Part shown: one piece after another, positions 52,704 through 61,360 of the stretch
How the letters are laid out: each line of letters begins with the position of its first letter
Position numbering within the stretch: the first letter of the stretch is position 1
Assembly (NCBI RefSeq): GCF_000711725.1
Contig: NZ_JONP01000015.1
Coordinates: forward strand, 1 to 64,000
Origin: Roseomonas aerilata DSM 19363
Lineage (GTDB): Bacteria > Pseudomonadota > Alphaproteobacteria > Acetobacterales > Acetobacteraceae
Reading direction: 5' to 3'
DNA length: 64,000 nt
Program-made: the position numbers and the translations under genes
Notes under the pieces: model-generated
What the model was told of the DNA's origin: nothing
Databases searched by the model: none
Seen by the model: the letters and a program-made list of their open reading frames with translations, nothing else

Positions 52704-53588
52704 ATGGCGACTCTCCGCTCCACGCTCGCGCGCGTCGCGCAGCAGGAGGACATCAACTTCCTCCTGACGAACCGCATCCCACGCCGGCTGGCGACGCGCT
52801 TCATCGGCTGGTTTGGCCGCATCGAGAACCCGGTGGTGCGCGGGCTTTCCATCGGCCTCTGGCGGCTTTTCGCCGATCTCGACCTGAGCGATGCGCGGAA
52901 GACTTCCTTCCGCAGCCTGCACGATCTCTTCATCCGGGAGCTGAAGCCGGGTGCACGGCTGGCGGATCCCGATCCGGCAGTTCTGGCCAGCCCCTCTGAC
53001 GCGATCGTCGGCGCCTCCGGCACGGTGAAGGCTGGGCAGGTGCTCCAGGTAAAGGGCATGCCCTACTCGCTGCGCGACCTGCTCGGTGACGAGCAGATGG
53101 CGGTGGCGCATGAGGGCGGGGCCTATGTCACACTGCGGCTCACCTCGGCCATGTATCACCGCTTCCACGCGCCGCATGACCTGCGCGTGGAGTCCGTGAC
53201 CTACATCTCCGGCGATACGTGGAACGTCAACCCGATCGCGCTCCGGCGGATCGAGCAGCTGTTCTGCCGGAACGAGCGCGCGGCGATCTGCACGGTGCTG
53301 TGCGGCACCGGGCATCGGGTAACGCTCGTTCCGGTCGCGGCGATCCTTGTGGCGAGCATCCGCCTGCGATTCCTCGGCGCGTCGCTCGACCTGCGCCAGG
53401 GAGGCGCGAGGCAGATCTCCTGCGATGCCGGCTTGCGCAAGGGGGAGGAAATGGGATGGTTCGAGCACGGCTCCACGATCATCCTCTTCGCGCCGGCCGG
53501 CTTCCGGCTGCACGACGCGGTGCGGGAAGGCGGGACGATTCGTGCAGGGCAGCCTCTGATGCACCTGCCGTCGGAGGCTGCTGGCTGA
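52704..53588 (+). CDS. psd: phosphatidylserine decarboxylase
   Basis: A 294-residue proenzyme of the full-length (E. coli-type) class. Conserved blocks are FRSLHDLFIREL, SPSDAIV (Asp of the triad), MYHRFHAPHDLRVESV (His), SGDTWNVNP and FCRNERA. The self-cleavage site is EHGST with Ser257 as the future pyruvoyl residue; the usual Leu of LGST is His here. It would make phosphatidylethanolamine from phosphatidylserine. Alphaproteobacteria usually have a short Psd next to pssA. This longer one next to an aminotransferase may be a second enzyme acting on a different lipid. GAGG lies 8 bases before ATG. Confidence 0.85.
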   Translation: MATLRSTLARVAQQEDINFLLTNRIPRRLATRFIGWFGRIENPVVRGLSIGLWRLFADLDLSDARKTSFRSLHDLFIRELKPGARLADPDPAVLASPSDAIVGASGTVKAGQVLQVKGMPYSLRDLLGDEQMAVAHEGGAYVTLRLTSAMYHRFHAPHDLRVESVTYISGDTWNVNPIALRRIEQLFCRNERAAICTVLCGTGHRVTLVPVAAILVASIRLRFLGASLDLRQGGARQISCDAGLRKGEEMGWFEHGSTIILFAPAGFRLHDAVREGGTIRAGQPLMHLPSEAAG

Positions 53589-53628
53589 CGCCTGCGGCAT
53601 GCCGCGTGGCTGCTGCGGCATGGCCGGA

Positions 53629-54729
53629 TCAGCCCGCGGAGAGGCTTGCCAGTGCGCCGCGGAACTGGGCGGCCGAGGCCTCCCAGGACCAGCTTGCCGC
53701 ATGGCGACGGCAGGCTGCGCGCGATGTGCCGAGGGCGGCCAGACAGGCGGTGCGCAGGTTCTCGTTCAGTGCCCCGACCTTCTCGACCGCGTTGCCGATG
53801 ACGTCGAGCGGACCCGCCACCGGGTAGGCCGCGACCGGCGTACCCGTTGCCAGTGCTTCCAGAAGCACGAGGCCGAAGGTGTCGGTGCGAGAGGGAAATA
53901 CGAAAACATCCGCCCCGGCGTAAGCCGCGGCGAGGGCGCCGTTCTCCCGGTAGCCGGTAAAATGCGTCGCGGGAAAGCGCCCCTCCAGGGCGGCCCGATG
54001 CGGGCCGTCGCCGACCACGACCTTCGAGCCGGGCAGGTCGAGGGAGAGGAAGGCCTCGATGTTCTTCTCCACCGCTACCCGGCCGGCATAGAGGAAGACG
54101 GGCCGCGGCAGGCCGGCCCAGGGATCGCTCGGTTCCGCCGGAAAGCGCTTGAGGTCCACCCCGCGCGACCACCGGCGCAACGGGCCGAAGCCTCGCGAGT
54201 GGAGTTCCTCGAGCAGGGAGGTGGTCGCCGCAAAGGTCGCTAGGGCGGGCGCGTGGAAGCGGCGCAGCAGCGCCCAGGACCAGGCGAGGGGCACGCGGGC
54301 GCGGATGTGCAGGTATTCGGCGAAACGGGTGTGGAAGGAGGTGGTAAAGCGCCAGTTCCGGCGGCGGCAGAGGTTGCGCGCAGCCCAGCCCAGCGGGCCT
54401 TCGGTCGCGATGTGGATCGCGTCCGGCGCGAAGTCCTCGACCATGCCCTCCAGGGCACGGCGCCTCACGAGCGCGAGGCGGATTTCGGGGTAAGAGGGCA
54501 GGGCGAGGGTGCGGAACCTGTCGGGCCCGATCACCTCCGCTACGTCTCCCCCTCGGCGGAGATGATCCACCAGCGTGGAGAGGGTGCGCACGACCCCGTT
54601 TACCTGCGGCTGCCACGCGTCTGAGATGATGAGGATGCGTGCGGGGGAGTTTAAGCTGGCCGTCCGGCCGGTGGTGTCGCGAAAGTTCGGTTCCACGCCA
54701 TGACCGTGCCGTGTTGCGATGCAGTACAT
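53629..54729 (-). CDS. GT4 glycosyltransferase, Agt/MgtA-like
   Basis: A GT-B enzyme of up to 366 residues. ILIISDAWQPQVNGVVRTLSTL at residues 32 onward, AIHIATEGPLGWAARNLC, FTTSFHTRFAEYLHIR, and the donor-site RTDTFGLVLLEALATGTPVAAYP identify the group that includes Agt, the glycolipid synthase paired with PlcP in phosphate-starved alphaproteobacteria, and mannosyltransferases of the PimB type. It would glycosylate diacylglycerol. The annotated ATG 54729 gives a 30-residue polar leader; GTG 54696 is a reasonable alternative start. A two-half-site Pho-like repeat lies just upstream, same orientation. Confidence 0.82.
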   Translation of the reverse strand: MYCIATRHGHGVEPNFRDTTGRTASLNSPARILIISDAWQPQVNGVVRTLSTLVDHLRRGGDVAEVIGPDRFRTLALPSYPEIRLALVRRRALEGMVEDFAPDAIHIATEGPLGWAARNLCRRRNWRFTTSFHTRFAEYLHIRARVPLAWSWALLRRFHAPALATFAATTSLLEELHSRGFGPLRRWSRGVDLKRFPAEPSDPWAGLPRPVFLYAGRVAVEKNIEAFLSLDLPGSKVVVGDGPHRAALEGRFPATHFTGYRENGALAAAYAGADVFVFPSRTDTFGLVLLEALATGTPVAAYPVAGPLDVIGNAVEKVGALNENLRTACLAALGTSRAACRRHAASWSWEASAAQFRGALASLSAG

Positions 54730-54752
54730 ACGCAGGAGCGGCGAAAACTGGC

Positions 54753-54769
54753 GTGAATCTTCTATGACT
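54753..54769 (-). promoter_or_regulatory. Pho-box-like direct repeat
   Basis: On the minus strand AGTCAT and ATTCAC are 11 bases apart (forward 54764-54769 and 54753-54758) with AGAAG between them. It lies 24 bases upstream of ATG 54729 of the Agt-like gene, which would suit a downstream translation start. Confidence 0.4.
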
Positions 54770-54869
54770 TGCCTCGTGAGCGAGTCATGCTTGCGCCGTG
54801 ACGAAGGGGCAGGACCCGGGCATGCGCCGCCTTACAAGTTGGCAACCCCAGGGTTTCAGTTAAGTTTTT

Positions 54870-56426
54870 ATGAACTTCCGCGATCCGTCGGCAACAGCCG
54901 CGCCGGAGGCAACGTTTGAGCGCACCATGATCGCTACCGTATCCCAAGCTACTGAGACCGAAGTTAAATTCCTCCTGCCGGAACAGGTCCCGGCCGGGCT
55001 CGACGGGCATCCGCTGTTCCACGGATGCACCGTGAAGCCGCCCTCGCGACAGGTAGCTACCTATTTCGACACGGCGGATCGTGCCCTCGCCCGCGCCGGT
55101 GCCAGCTTCCGCCTCCGCCGCAACGGGGCAGGGTGCGTGCAGACGCTCAAGCTCCGCGGGCAGGGCGGCCCCTTCGGGCGAGGGGAGTGGGAGTGGCGCG
55201 TCAAAGGAGACAAGCCCGAGCCGGGGCGTCTGAAGGAAACGCCGCTCCCCGTGCCGGAAACCGCATTGGGCGCTGTCTTCACGGCGGAGGTTGTCCGCAC
55301 CCTGAGGCGGCTTCGTTACGAGGGAGCTACCATCGAGATCACGGTGGATGAGGGAAGCCTGCACGCCGGCGAGCGCACCGAACCCATCCGAGAGCTTGAG
55401 CTGGAGTTGAAGGAAGGGGACGCAGGGGCCCTCTACCGCCTGGCGGAGCGGCTGCAGGCGGAGTTCGGCCTCGTCCTCGGCACCGAGAGCAAATCCGACC
55501 GCGGATGGCGGCTGGTGACCGGCGAGGCACGCGACGGAGGGAAGGGCGAGGACATCGACCTTCCGCGGGACATCATCGCGGCCGAGGCTTTCCGCCGGAT
55601 CGCAGCGATGCTCCTTGGCTCGCTCCTGGCTCACCAGCCGGCGGCGGGAGCTGGCGTCATGGAGGGGGTGCACGGGATGCGTGTCGCTACCCGCAGGCTG
55701 CGTGCCCTCCTGGCGCTCTTCCGCCCCTGCCTGGCAGCCGAGCCGGAAGCGCGTTTCACTTCGGAGCTGCGGGACTTGGCAGGCATCCTCGGTGCGGCGC
55801 GCGACTGGGACGTGTTTGTCACCGAGACGCTGCCGGGGATAGATCCGCCGGCGAGGGATGAATTGCGCGCCGCGGCGGAGGCTGAACGGCAGGCGGCGCA
55901 TCGAAGGTTGGCGGAGGAGTTGGGGCGCCCTGCCATGACCCGGCTCGTCCTCCGCCTCTCGAGCTGGGCGGAGGATCCAGCCGCCCTTTCCGGCGAGGCG
56001 GATGGCGGCCGGCTCGCGGAGCCGCTGCGGCACCTGGCTCCCGAGTTGTTGGAGAGGCTGGCCCGGACGGCGCGGCGCCGCGGTCGGCACATCCGCCGCC
56101 GCTCCGAGGCTGAGCTACACGAACTCCGCAAGGCGCTGAAGAAGCTCCGCTACGGGGTGGAGTTCATGGCCTCTCTCCACAAGGAAAAGCGCGTTTCAGC
56201 CTACCTGCAACACTGCAAGCGCCTGCAGGAGAAGCTGGGCGGGTTGAATGATGCCGTGGCGGCCATCTCCCTGGCCGATCGGCTTGCACAGGAGAACCCG
56301 GCCCTGCGGTCGGCGGTCATGGCGCTGCACCGCTCGGCTGAGGAGCGCCGGGAGGAGGCACGCCACGATCTTCGGAAGGGATGGCGCAATTTCCGCGACG
56401 CAGAGCTGCCGAGGCCGGTCAGATAG
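54870..56426 (+). CDS. CYTH and CHAD domain protein (inorganic triphosphatase-like)
   Basis: A 518-residue protein. The N-terminal CYTH domain starts with the ExExK motif in TETEVKFLL and has ATYFDTADRALARAGASFRLRR and QTLKLRG. The CHAD domain (about 235-510) is helical and rich in His/Arg/Lys (GVHGMRVATRRLRALL, LHELRKALKKLRYGVEFM). CYTH domains hydrolyse tripolyphosphate, and CHAD domains bind polyphosphate. ATG 54927 (MIATVSQ) is an equally good start just before the CYTH motif. It lies between two phosphorus-related transcription units. Confidence 0.88.
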   Translation: MNFRDPSATAAPEATFERTMIATVSQATETEVKFLLPEQVPAGLDGHPLFHGCTVKPPSRQVATYFDTADRALARAGASFRLRRNGAGCVQTLKLRGQGGPFGRGEWEWRVKGDKPEPGRLKETPLPVPETALGAVFTAEVVRTLRRLRYEGATIEITVDEGSLHAGERTEPIRELELELKEGDAGALYRLAERLQAEFGLVLGTESKSDRGWRLVTGEARDGGKGEDIDLPRDIIAAEAFRRIAAMLLGSLLAHQPAAGAGVMEGVHGMRVATRRLRALLALFRPCLAAEPEARFTSELRDLAGILGAARDWDVFVTETLPGIDPPARDELRAAAEAERQAAHRRLAEELGRPAMTRLVLRLSSWAEDPAALSGEADGGRLAEPLRHLAPELLERLARTARRRGRHIRRRSEAELHELRKALKKLRYGVEFMASLHKEKRVSAYLQHCKRLQEKLGGLNDAVAAISLADRLAQENPALRSAVMALHRSAEERREEARHDLRKGWRNFRDAELPRPVR

Positions 56427-56475
56427 GACAGCTTGCGACAGGCGCGTCGCCGAGCAGATGCAGCAGCTAGGGTGG

Positions 56476-56503
56476 GTGACACAGGAGTGACATCCGGATG
56501 ACT
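56476..56503 (-). promoter_or_regulatory. Pho-box-like triple direct repeat upstream of pehA-like gene
   Basis: Forward half-sites GTGACA (56476), GTGACA (56487) and ATGACT (56498) occur at exactly 11-base steps. On the minus strand they read AGTCAT, TGTCAC, TGTCAC, the best PhoB-type match in the window. It ends 62 bases before the hydrolase start. The half-sites point opposite to the gene, which is a caveat. Confidence 0.5.
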
Positions 56504-56565
56504 TCAGCCTGTCGTGGATCAGCGGCTAGAGCGCCGCTCGCCCACGAGAGCCCCCACACCGCCCC

Positions 56566-58104
56566 ATGCCCGCCAAACAGCCACGGAATGTTCTGCTTGT
56601 TGTCGTCGACCAGTGGCGTGCGGACTTCGTACCCGCGCTCGGTGCCGACTTCCTGAAGACACCGAACCTCGACCGGCTCTGCCGAGAGGGAGTGACCTTC
56701 CGCAACCACATCACGAACACCGTCCCCTGCGGCCCCGCGCGTGCGAGCCTGCTGACGGGCCTGTACCTGATGAACCACCGCGCCGTGCAGAACACAGTGC
56801 CGCTCGATGCCAGGCACAGTAATCTGGCGAAGGAGCTGCGCCGCATCGGCTACGACCCGGCGCTGATCGGCTACACCACCACCACGCCGGACCCGCGCAC
56901 GACCGGGCGCCTGGACCCACGCTTCACCACGCTCGGCGACCTCATGGACGGCTTCCGGGCCGTCGGCGCCTTCGAGCCGAGCATGGACGGCTATTTCGGC
57001 TGGCTGGCTCAGAAGGGCTACGCGCTGCCCCAGAACCGCGAGGACATCTGGCTGCCCGAGGGCGAGGACCACCTCCCCGGCGTCACGGCACGACCGAGCC
57101 GCATCCCCGCCGAGCTCTCCGACACCGCCTACTTCACCGAGCGGGCGCTGACCTATCTCAAGGGGCGCAACGGCAAGCCGTGGTTCCTCCATCTCGGTTA
57201 TTACCGCCCGCACCCGCCCTTTATCGCGCCCGCGCCCTATCACGCGATGTACCGGCCAGAGAGCATGCCTCCGCTGCGCCGCGCCGCCACCTGGCAGGAG
57301 GAAGCGGCGCAGCACCCGCTGGTGGATTTCTACCTTCGCGGTATCAGCCAGGGCTCCTTCTTCCACGGTGCCGGCGGCGCCGCGACGGAGCTGGACCCAG
57401 GCGCCGTCGCCCAGATGCGCGCCACCTATAGCGGCATGATCTCCGAGGTGGACGCGGCGCTCGGCCAGGTGATCGCGCATCTCGACGAAACGGGGCAGTG
57501 GAAGGACACGCTTGTCGTCTTCACCTCCGACCACGGGGAGCAGCTCGGCGACCACTACCTGCTCGGTAAGGTCGGGTACCACGATGAGAGCTTCCGCATC
57601 CCGCTGGTGATCAAGGATCCCGACGCGCCAGAGGCGGCTGGCCGCATTGAGCATGCCTTTACCGAGAGCGTGGACGTGATGCCGACGATCCTCGAGTGGC
57701 TGGGCGGCGAGGCCCCGCGCGCCTGCGACGGTCACTCGCTGCTGCCGCTCATCGCTGGCGAAAGGCCCGCGAAGTGGCGCGAGCATCTGTTCTACGAGTA
57801 TGACTTTCGGGACGTCTTCTACTCTCGCCCCGAGGATGATCTCGGCCTCTCCATGGACGACTGCTCGCTCTGTGTGGTGCAGGACGAGCGTTGGAAGTAC
57901 GTCCACTTCGCCGCGCTTCCGCCCCTTCTCTTCGACCTTGAGAAGGACCCGCACTGCTTCACCGACTTGGCCGCCGACCCCGCCCATGCCGCGGTGGTGC
58001 GCGACTACGCGCAGCGTGCCCTGTCGCACCGCATGTCCCATGCCGAGCGGACGCTGACCCATTTCCGTGCGACCCCCCAAGGCCTCGAGGAACGCGCATC
58101 ATGA
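56566..58104 (+). CDS. pehA: phosphonate/phosphodiester monoester hydrolase (PehA-like, alkaline phosphatase superfamily)
   Basis: A 512-residue enzyme of the sulfatase fold. Cys55 in TVPCGPARASLLTG is the C-x-P-x-R residue converted to formylglycine. Metal ligands are in LLVVVDQWRADF and FTSDHGEQLGDH, with KVGYHDESFRIPLVI beyond. Length and long conserved blocks (GLYLMNHRAVQNTVPLD; YTTTTPDPRTT; LHLGYYRPHPPF) match the Rhizobium/Burkholderia phosphonate monoester hydrolases, which cleave phosphodiesters and phosphonate monoesters; ordinary arylsulfatases are less similar. It starts an operon with a peptide-type ABC transporter, suggesting uptake plus hydrolysis of a phosphorus compound. Confidence 0.85.
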   Translation: MPAKQPRNVLLVVVDQWRADFVPALGADFLKTPNLDRLCREGVTFRNHITNTVPCGPARASLLTGLYLMNHRAVQNTVPLDARHSNLAKELRRIGYDPALIGYTTTTPDPRTTGRLDPRFTTLGDLMDGFRAVGAFEPSMDGYFGWLAQKGYALPQNREDIWLPEGEDHLPGVTARPSRIPAELSDTAYFTERALTYLKGRNGKPWFLHLGYYRPHPPFIAPAPYHAMYRPESMPPLRRAATWQEEAAQHPLVDFYLRGISQGSFFHGAGGAATELDPGAVAQMRATYSGMISEVDAALGQVIAHLDETGQWKDTLVVFTSDHGEQLGDHYLLGKVGYHDESFRIPLVIKDPDAPEAAGRIEHAFTESVDVMPTILEWLGGEAPRACDGHSLLPLIAGERPAKWREHLFYEYDFRDVFYSRPEDDLGLSMDDCSLCVVQDERWKYVHFAALPPLLFDLEKDPHCFTDLAADPAHAAVVRDYAQRALSHRMSHAERTLTHFRATPQGLEERAS

Positions 58105-59729
58105 TCGCCTCCCGCCGCAACCTGCTTCTCGGGGCCGCCACAGCGGCCTCGCTACCGCGCTTCGCCATCGCCCAGGCGGATCAGCGGCCCTCTATCTCCA
58201 TCGCCGTGCAAAAAATTTCCAATAGCAACACGCTGGAGGTGCTGCGCGAGCAGTCCAACGTCGGCGAGCGGATCTTCTTCTCCTCCCTCTGGGAGCCGCT
58301 GATCGGCCGCGACTGGCTGAACGAGCTGAAGACCGTGCCCGCCCTCGCGACGAGCTGGCGCCGGATCTCGGACAGCGTGGTGGAGGTGACGCTTCGCGAC
58401 GGCGTGCGCTTCCACAACGGCGACATCATGACGGCCGAGGACGTGGCCTTCTCCTTCGGGCGGGAGCGCATGTTCGGCGATACCCAACCGACCGCGCAGG
58501 GCCGCACCATCTCCATCCGGGGCGACGTCATCCCTTCCCCCGCGCAGCGCGAGCTGCCGGCGGAGGTGACCGGCGTCGCGCGCCGCTCCTGGCCCGCGCT
58601 GGAGCGCGTGGAGGTGGTGGATGCGCGCACCGTGCGCTTCCACAACGCGACGCCCGACGTGACGCTGGAGGGGCGCCTTTCGCGCTTCGGCAGCGAGGTC
58701 ATCTCGCGGCGCGCCTATCAGGAAGCCGCCGGCTGGTTCGACTGGGCGCGCAAGCCCGTCCTCACCGGCCCCTACAAGGTCGTGGAGTTCCGCCCGGACC
58801 ACTCGCTGACGCTCGTGGCCCATGACGAGTACTGGGGCGGGCGCCCGCCGCTGCGGCAGATCCGCTTCCTCGAGGTGCCGGAGGTGCCGGCGCGCATCAA
58901 CATGCTTCGCACGGGGGAGGTCCAGTTCGCCTGCGACATCCCGCCCGACCAGATCGACGGAATCGAGCGCGACCGGGCCTACGAGGTGCAGGGCGGCACC
59001 ATCCTGAACCACCGGCTCACCTGCTTCGACAAGAACCACCCGCAGCTGCGCGACGCCCGCGTGCGCCGCGCCTTCACCCATGCCATAGACCGCAAGGCGA
59101 TCGTGGACAGCCTCTGGGGCGGCCGAACGATCGTGCCGCGCGGGTTGCAGTTCGACTACTACGGGGAGATGCTCATCTCCGACTGGGAGGTGCCGCGCTA
59201 TGATCCGGCGGAAGCGCGGCGGCTGCTGCGCGAGGCCGGCTACCGGGGCGCGCCGATCCCCTACCGCCTTCTGAACAACTACTACACGAACCAGACGCCC
59301 ACCGCGCAGGTCCTGGTGGAGATGTGGCGGCAGGTGGGGCTGAACGTCTCCATCGACATGAAGGAGAACTGGTCCCAGATCCTCGAGCGCGGCGACACGC
59401 GCGCGGTGCGGGACTGGTCCAACTCCGCGCCCTTCAACGATCCCGTCTCCTCCCTGGTGGCGCAGCACGGGCCGAATGGCCAGCAGCAGCAGGTGGGCGA
59501 GTACAGCAACGACGAGCTGAATCGCCTGTCGGTCGAGCTGGAAACGGGGACGGACCGCGCGCGCCGCAAGGCCGCCTTCCGCCGCATGCTCGAGATCGCC
59601 GAGCGGGAGGACCCCGCCTATACCGTGCTGCACCAGAACGCGACCTTCACGGCCAAGCGGCGGGACATCAGGTGGCGGGCAGCGCCGGCCTTCGCGATGG
59701 ACTTCCGCCAGGGCAATTGGGGCGGGTGA
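58101..59729 (+). CDS. ABC transporter substrate-binding protein, family 5 (copy 1)
   Basis: A 542-residue exported binding protein. The Tat-like signal SRRNLLLGAATAASLPRFAIAQ is followed by a family 5 domain: LEVTLRDGVRF-type DGVRFHNGDIMTAEDVAFSF, VEFRPDHSLTLVAHDEYW and HAIDRKAIVDSLWGG. Family 5 proteins bind peptides, opines, nickel or other small ligands. ATG overlaps the pehA stop (ATGA). It is a tandem paralogue of the next gene. Confidence 0.92.
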   Translation: MIASRRNLLLGAATAASLPRFAIAQADQRPSISIAVQKISNSNTLEVLREQSNVGERIFFSSLWEPLIGRDWLNELKTVPALATSWRRISDSVVEVTLRDGVRFHNGDIMTAEDVAFSFGRERMFGDTQPTAQGRTISIRGDVIPSPAQRELPAEVTGVARRSWPALERVEVVDARTVRFHNATPDVTLEGRLSRFGSEVISRRAYQEAAGWFDWARKPVLTGPYKVVEFRPDHSLTLVAHDEYWGGRPPLRQIRFLEVPEVPARINMLRTGEVQFACDIPPDQIDGIERDRAYEVQGGTILNHRLTCFDKNHPQLRDARVRRAFTHAIDRKAIVDSLWGGRTIVPRGLQFDYYGEMLISDWEVPRYDPAEARRLLREAGYRGAPIPYRLLNNYYTNQTPTAQVLVEMWRQVGLNVSIDMKENWSQILERGDTRAVRDWSNSAPFNDPVSSLVAQHGPNGQQQQVGEYSNDELNRLSVELETGTDRARRKAAFRRMLEIAEREDPAYTVLHQNATFTAKRRDIRWRAAPAFAMDFRQGNWGG

Positions 59730-61360
59730 TGGCACGCCTTTCGCGCCGCGCCGCGCTAGCCTCCGCCGGCGCGTCGCTCGTTCTGCCACGCTTTGCCATC
59801 GCGCAGGCGGACCAGCGGCCGTCCGTCACGGTGGCGGTGCAGAAGATCGCCAACAGCAACACGCTGGAGACCCTGCGCGAGCAGTCGAACGTGGGCACAC
59901 GCCACGGCGGCTCCTACGGCGAGGCCCTGATCGAGCAGGACTGGCTTGGCGATCTGCGTCTTCAACCCGGCCTTGCCACTGCCTGGCGCCGGGTGGACGA
60001 CCGGACCCTGGAGCTGGAGCTGCGCCCTGGCGTGCGCTTCCACGACGGGCGGGAGATGACCGCGGAGGACGTGGTCTTCTCCTTCGGGCCCGAGCGCATG
60101 TGGGGGCCCGATCCCGCGCCCGCCGGCAACCTCTTCGGCAATGTTCCCGGCCGCACGCAGGGCAAGGCCCCACCACCGGAGGCAGCGGCCATCGCCCGGC
60201 GCACCTACCCCGGCTTCGAGCGGATCGAGGTGGTGGACGCGCGCACCGTGCGCTTCGTCAACAAGGTGGCGGATCCGGCGCTGGAGGGGCGCCTCTCGCG
60301 CACGACAGGGATGGTTCTCTCGGGCGGAGGGTTCGAGGCAGCATCCTCCTGGCTCGACTGGGCGCGGCGGCCGGTCGGCACCGGTCCCTACAAGGTCGCT
60401 GAGTTCCGGCCGGACCAGTCGCTCACGCTGGTGGCGCATGACGACCACTGGCGGGGCCGCCCGCCGCTCCGCGGGATCCGCTTCGTGGAGGTGCCGGAGG
60501 TCGCGAGCCGCATCAACATGCTCCTGTCGGGCGAGGCCGACTTCGCCTGCGACATCCCGCCCGACCAGATCGGCGCCTTTGAGCGCTCCGCCCGGCACGA
60601 GGTGGTTGGCGGGCCGATCATGAACCACCGCATCACGGTCTTCGACAAGAACCACCCGCAACTCCGCGATGCCCGCGTTCGCCGTGCCTTCACCCACGCG
60701 ATCGACCGCAAGGCGATCGTGGATGCGCTCTGGGCGGGGCAGGCGGCCGTTCCGCGCGGCGAGCAGTTCGATTTCTACGGCCCCATGCTGATCGGGGATT
60801 GGGAGGCGCCGCGGCATGACCCGGCCGAAGCACACCGCCTGCTGCGTGAGGCCGGCTACAAGGGCGAGCCGATCCCCTATCGCCTGCTGAACAACTACTA
60901 CACGGCCCAGGTGCCGACGGCGCAGATCCTCGTGGAGGGCTGGCGCGCTGTCGGGCTGAACGTCGTCATCGAGATGAAGGAGAACTTCCCGCAGGTTCTC
61001 TCGAACCAGGGCGCCGGCACGGCGGCGGGGCGGGGAGTACGCGATTGGTCGAATTCGGCGGCCTTCAACGATCCCGTCTCCTCCCTGACCAGCGCGCACG
61101 GGCCCGAGGGGCAGCAGTGGCAGATCAACGAGTGGCGGAACGAGGAGTTCGGACGCCTCTCCTCCGTGCTGGAGGGCTCCATGTCGCTGGATGAGCGGCG
61201 CCATGCCTTCCGCCGCATGCTCGAGATCATCGAGCGCGAGGATCCCGGCTACACCGTGCTGCACCAGACCTTGAACTTCACCGCCAAGCGGCGGGACCTG
61301 CCCTGGAAGGCGGGGGCGTCCTTCTTCATGGACTTTTCCGCCCGGAACTGGGCCGCGTGA
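59729..61360 (+). CDS. ABC transporter substrate-binding protein, family 5 (copy 2)
   Basis: A 543-residue paralogue of the previous gene with the same signal type (SRRAALASAGAS...PRFAIAQADQRPS) and long near-identical stretches, for example ACDIPPDQI, FDKNHPQLRDARVRRAFTHA and PYRLLNNYYT. It overlaps copy 1 by TGATG. An extra loop near residue 120-150 (GPDPAPAGNLFGNVPG) and different residues in the middle suggest a different or broader ligand range. Confidence 0.92.
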   Translation: MARLSRRAALASAGASLVLPRFAIAQADQRPSVTVAVQKIANSNTLETLREQSNVGTRHGGSYGEALIEQDWLGDLRLQPGLATAWRRVDDRTLELELRPGVRFHDGREMTAEDVVFSFGPERMWGPDPAPAGNLFGNVPGRTQGKAPPPEAAAIARRTYPGFERIEVVDARTVRFVNKVADPALEGRLSRTTGMVLSGGGFEAASSWLDWARRPVGTGPYKVAEFRPDQSLTLVAHDDHWRGRPPLRGIRFVEVPEVASRINMLLSGEADFACDIPPDQIGAFERSARHEVVGGPIMNHRITVFDKNHPQLRDARVRRAFTHAIDRKAIVDALWAGQAAVPRGEQFDFYGPMLIGDWEAPRHDPAEAHRLLREAGYKGEPIPYRLLNNYYTAQVPTAQILVEGWRAVGLNVVIEMKENFPQVLSNQGAGTAAGRGVRDWSNSAAFNDPVSSLTSAHGPEGQQWQINEWRNEEFGRLSSVLEGSMSLDERRHAFRRMLEIIEREDPGYTVLHQTLNFTAKRRDLPWKAGASFFMDFSARNWAA

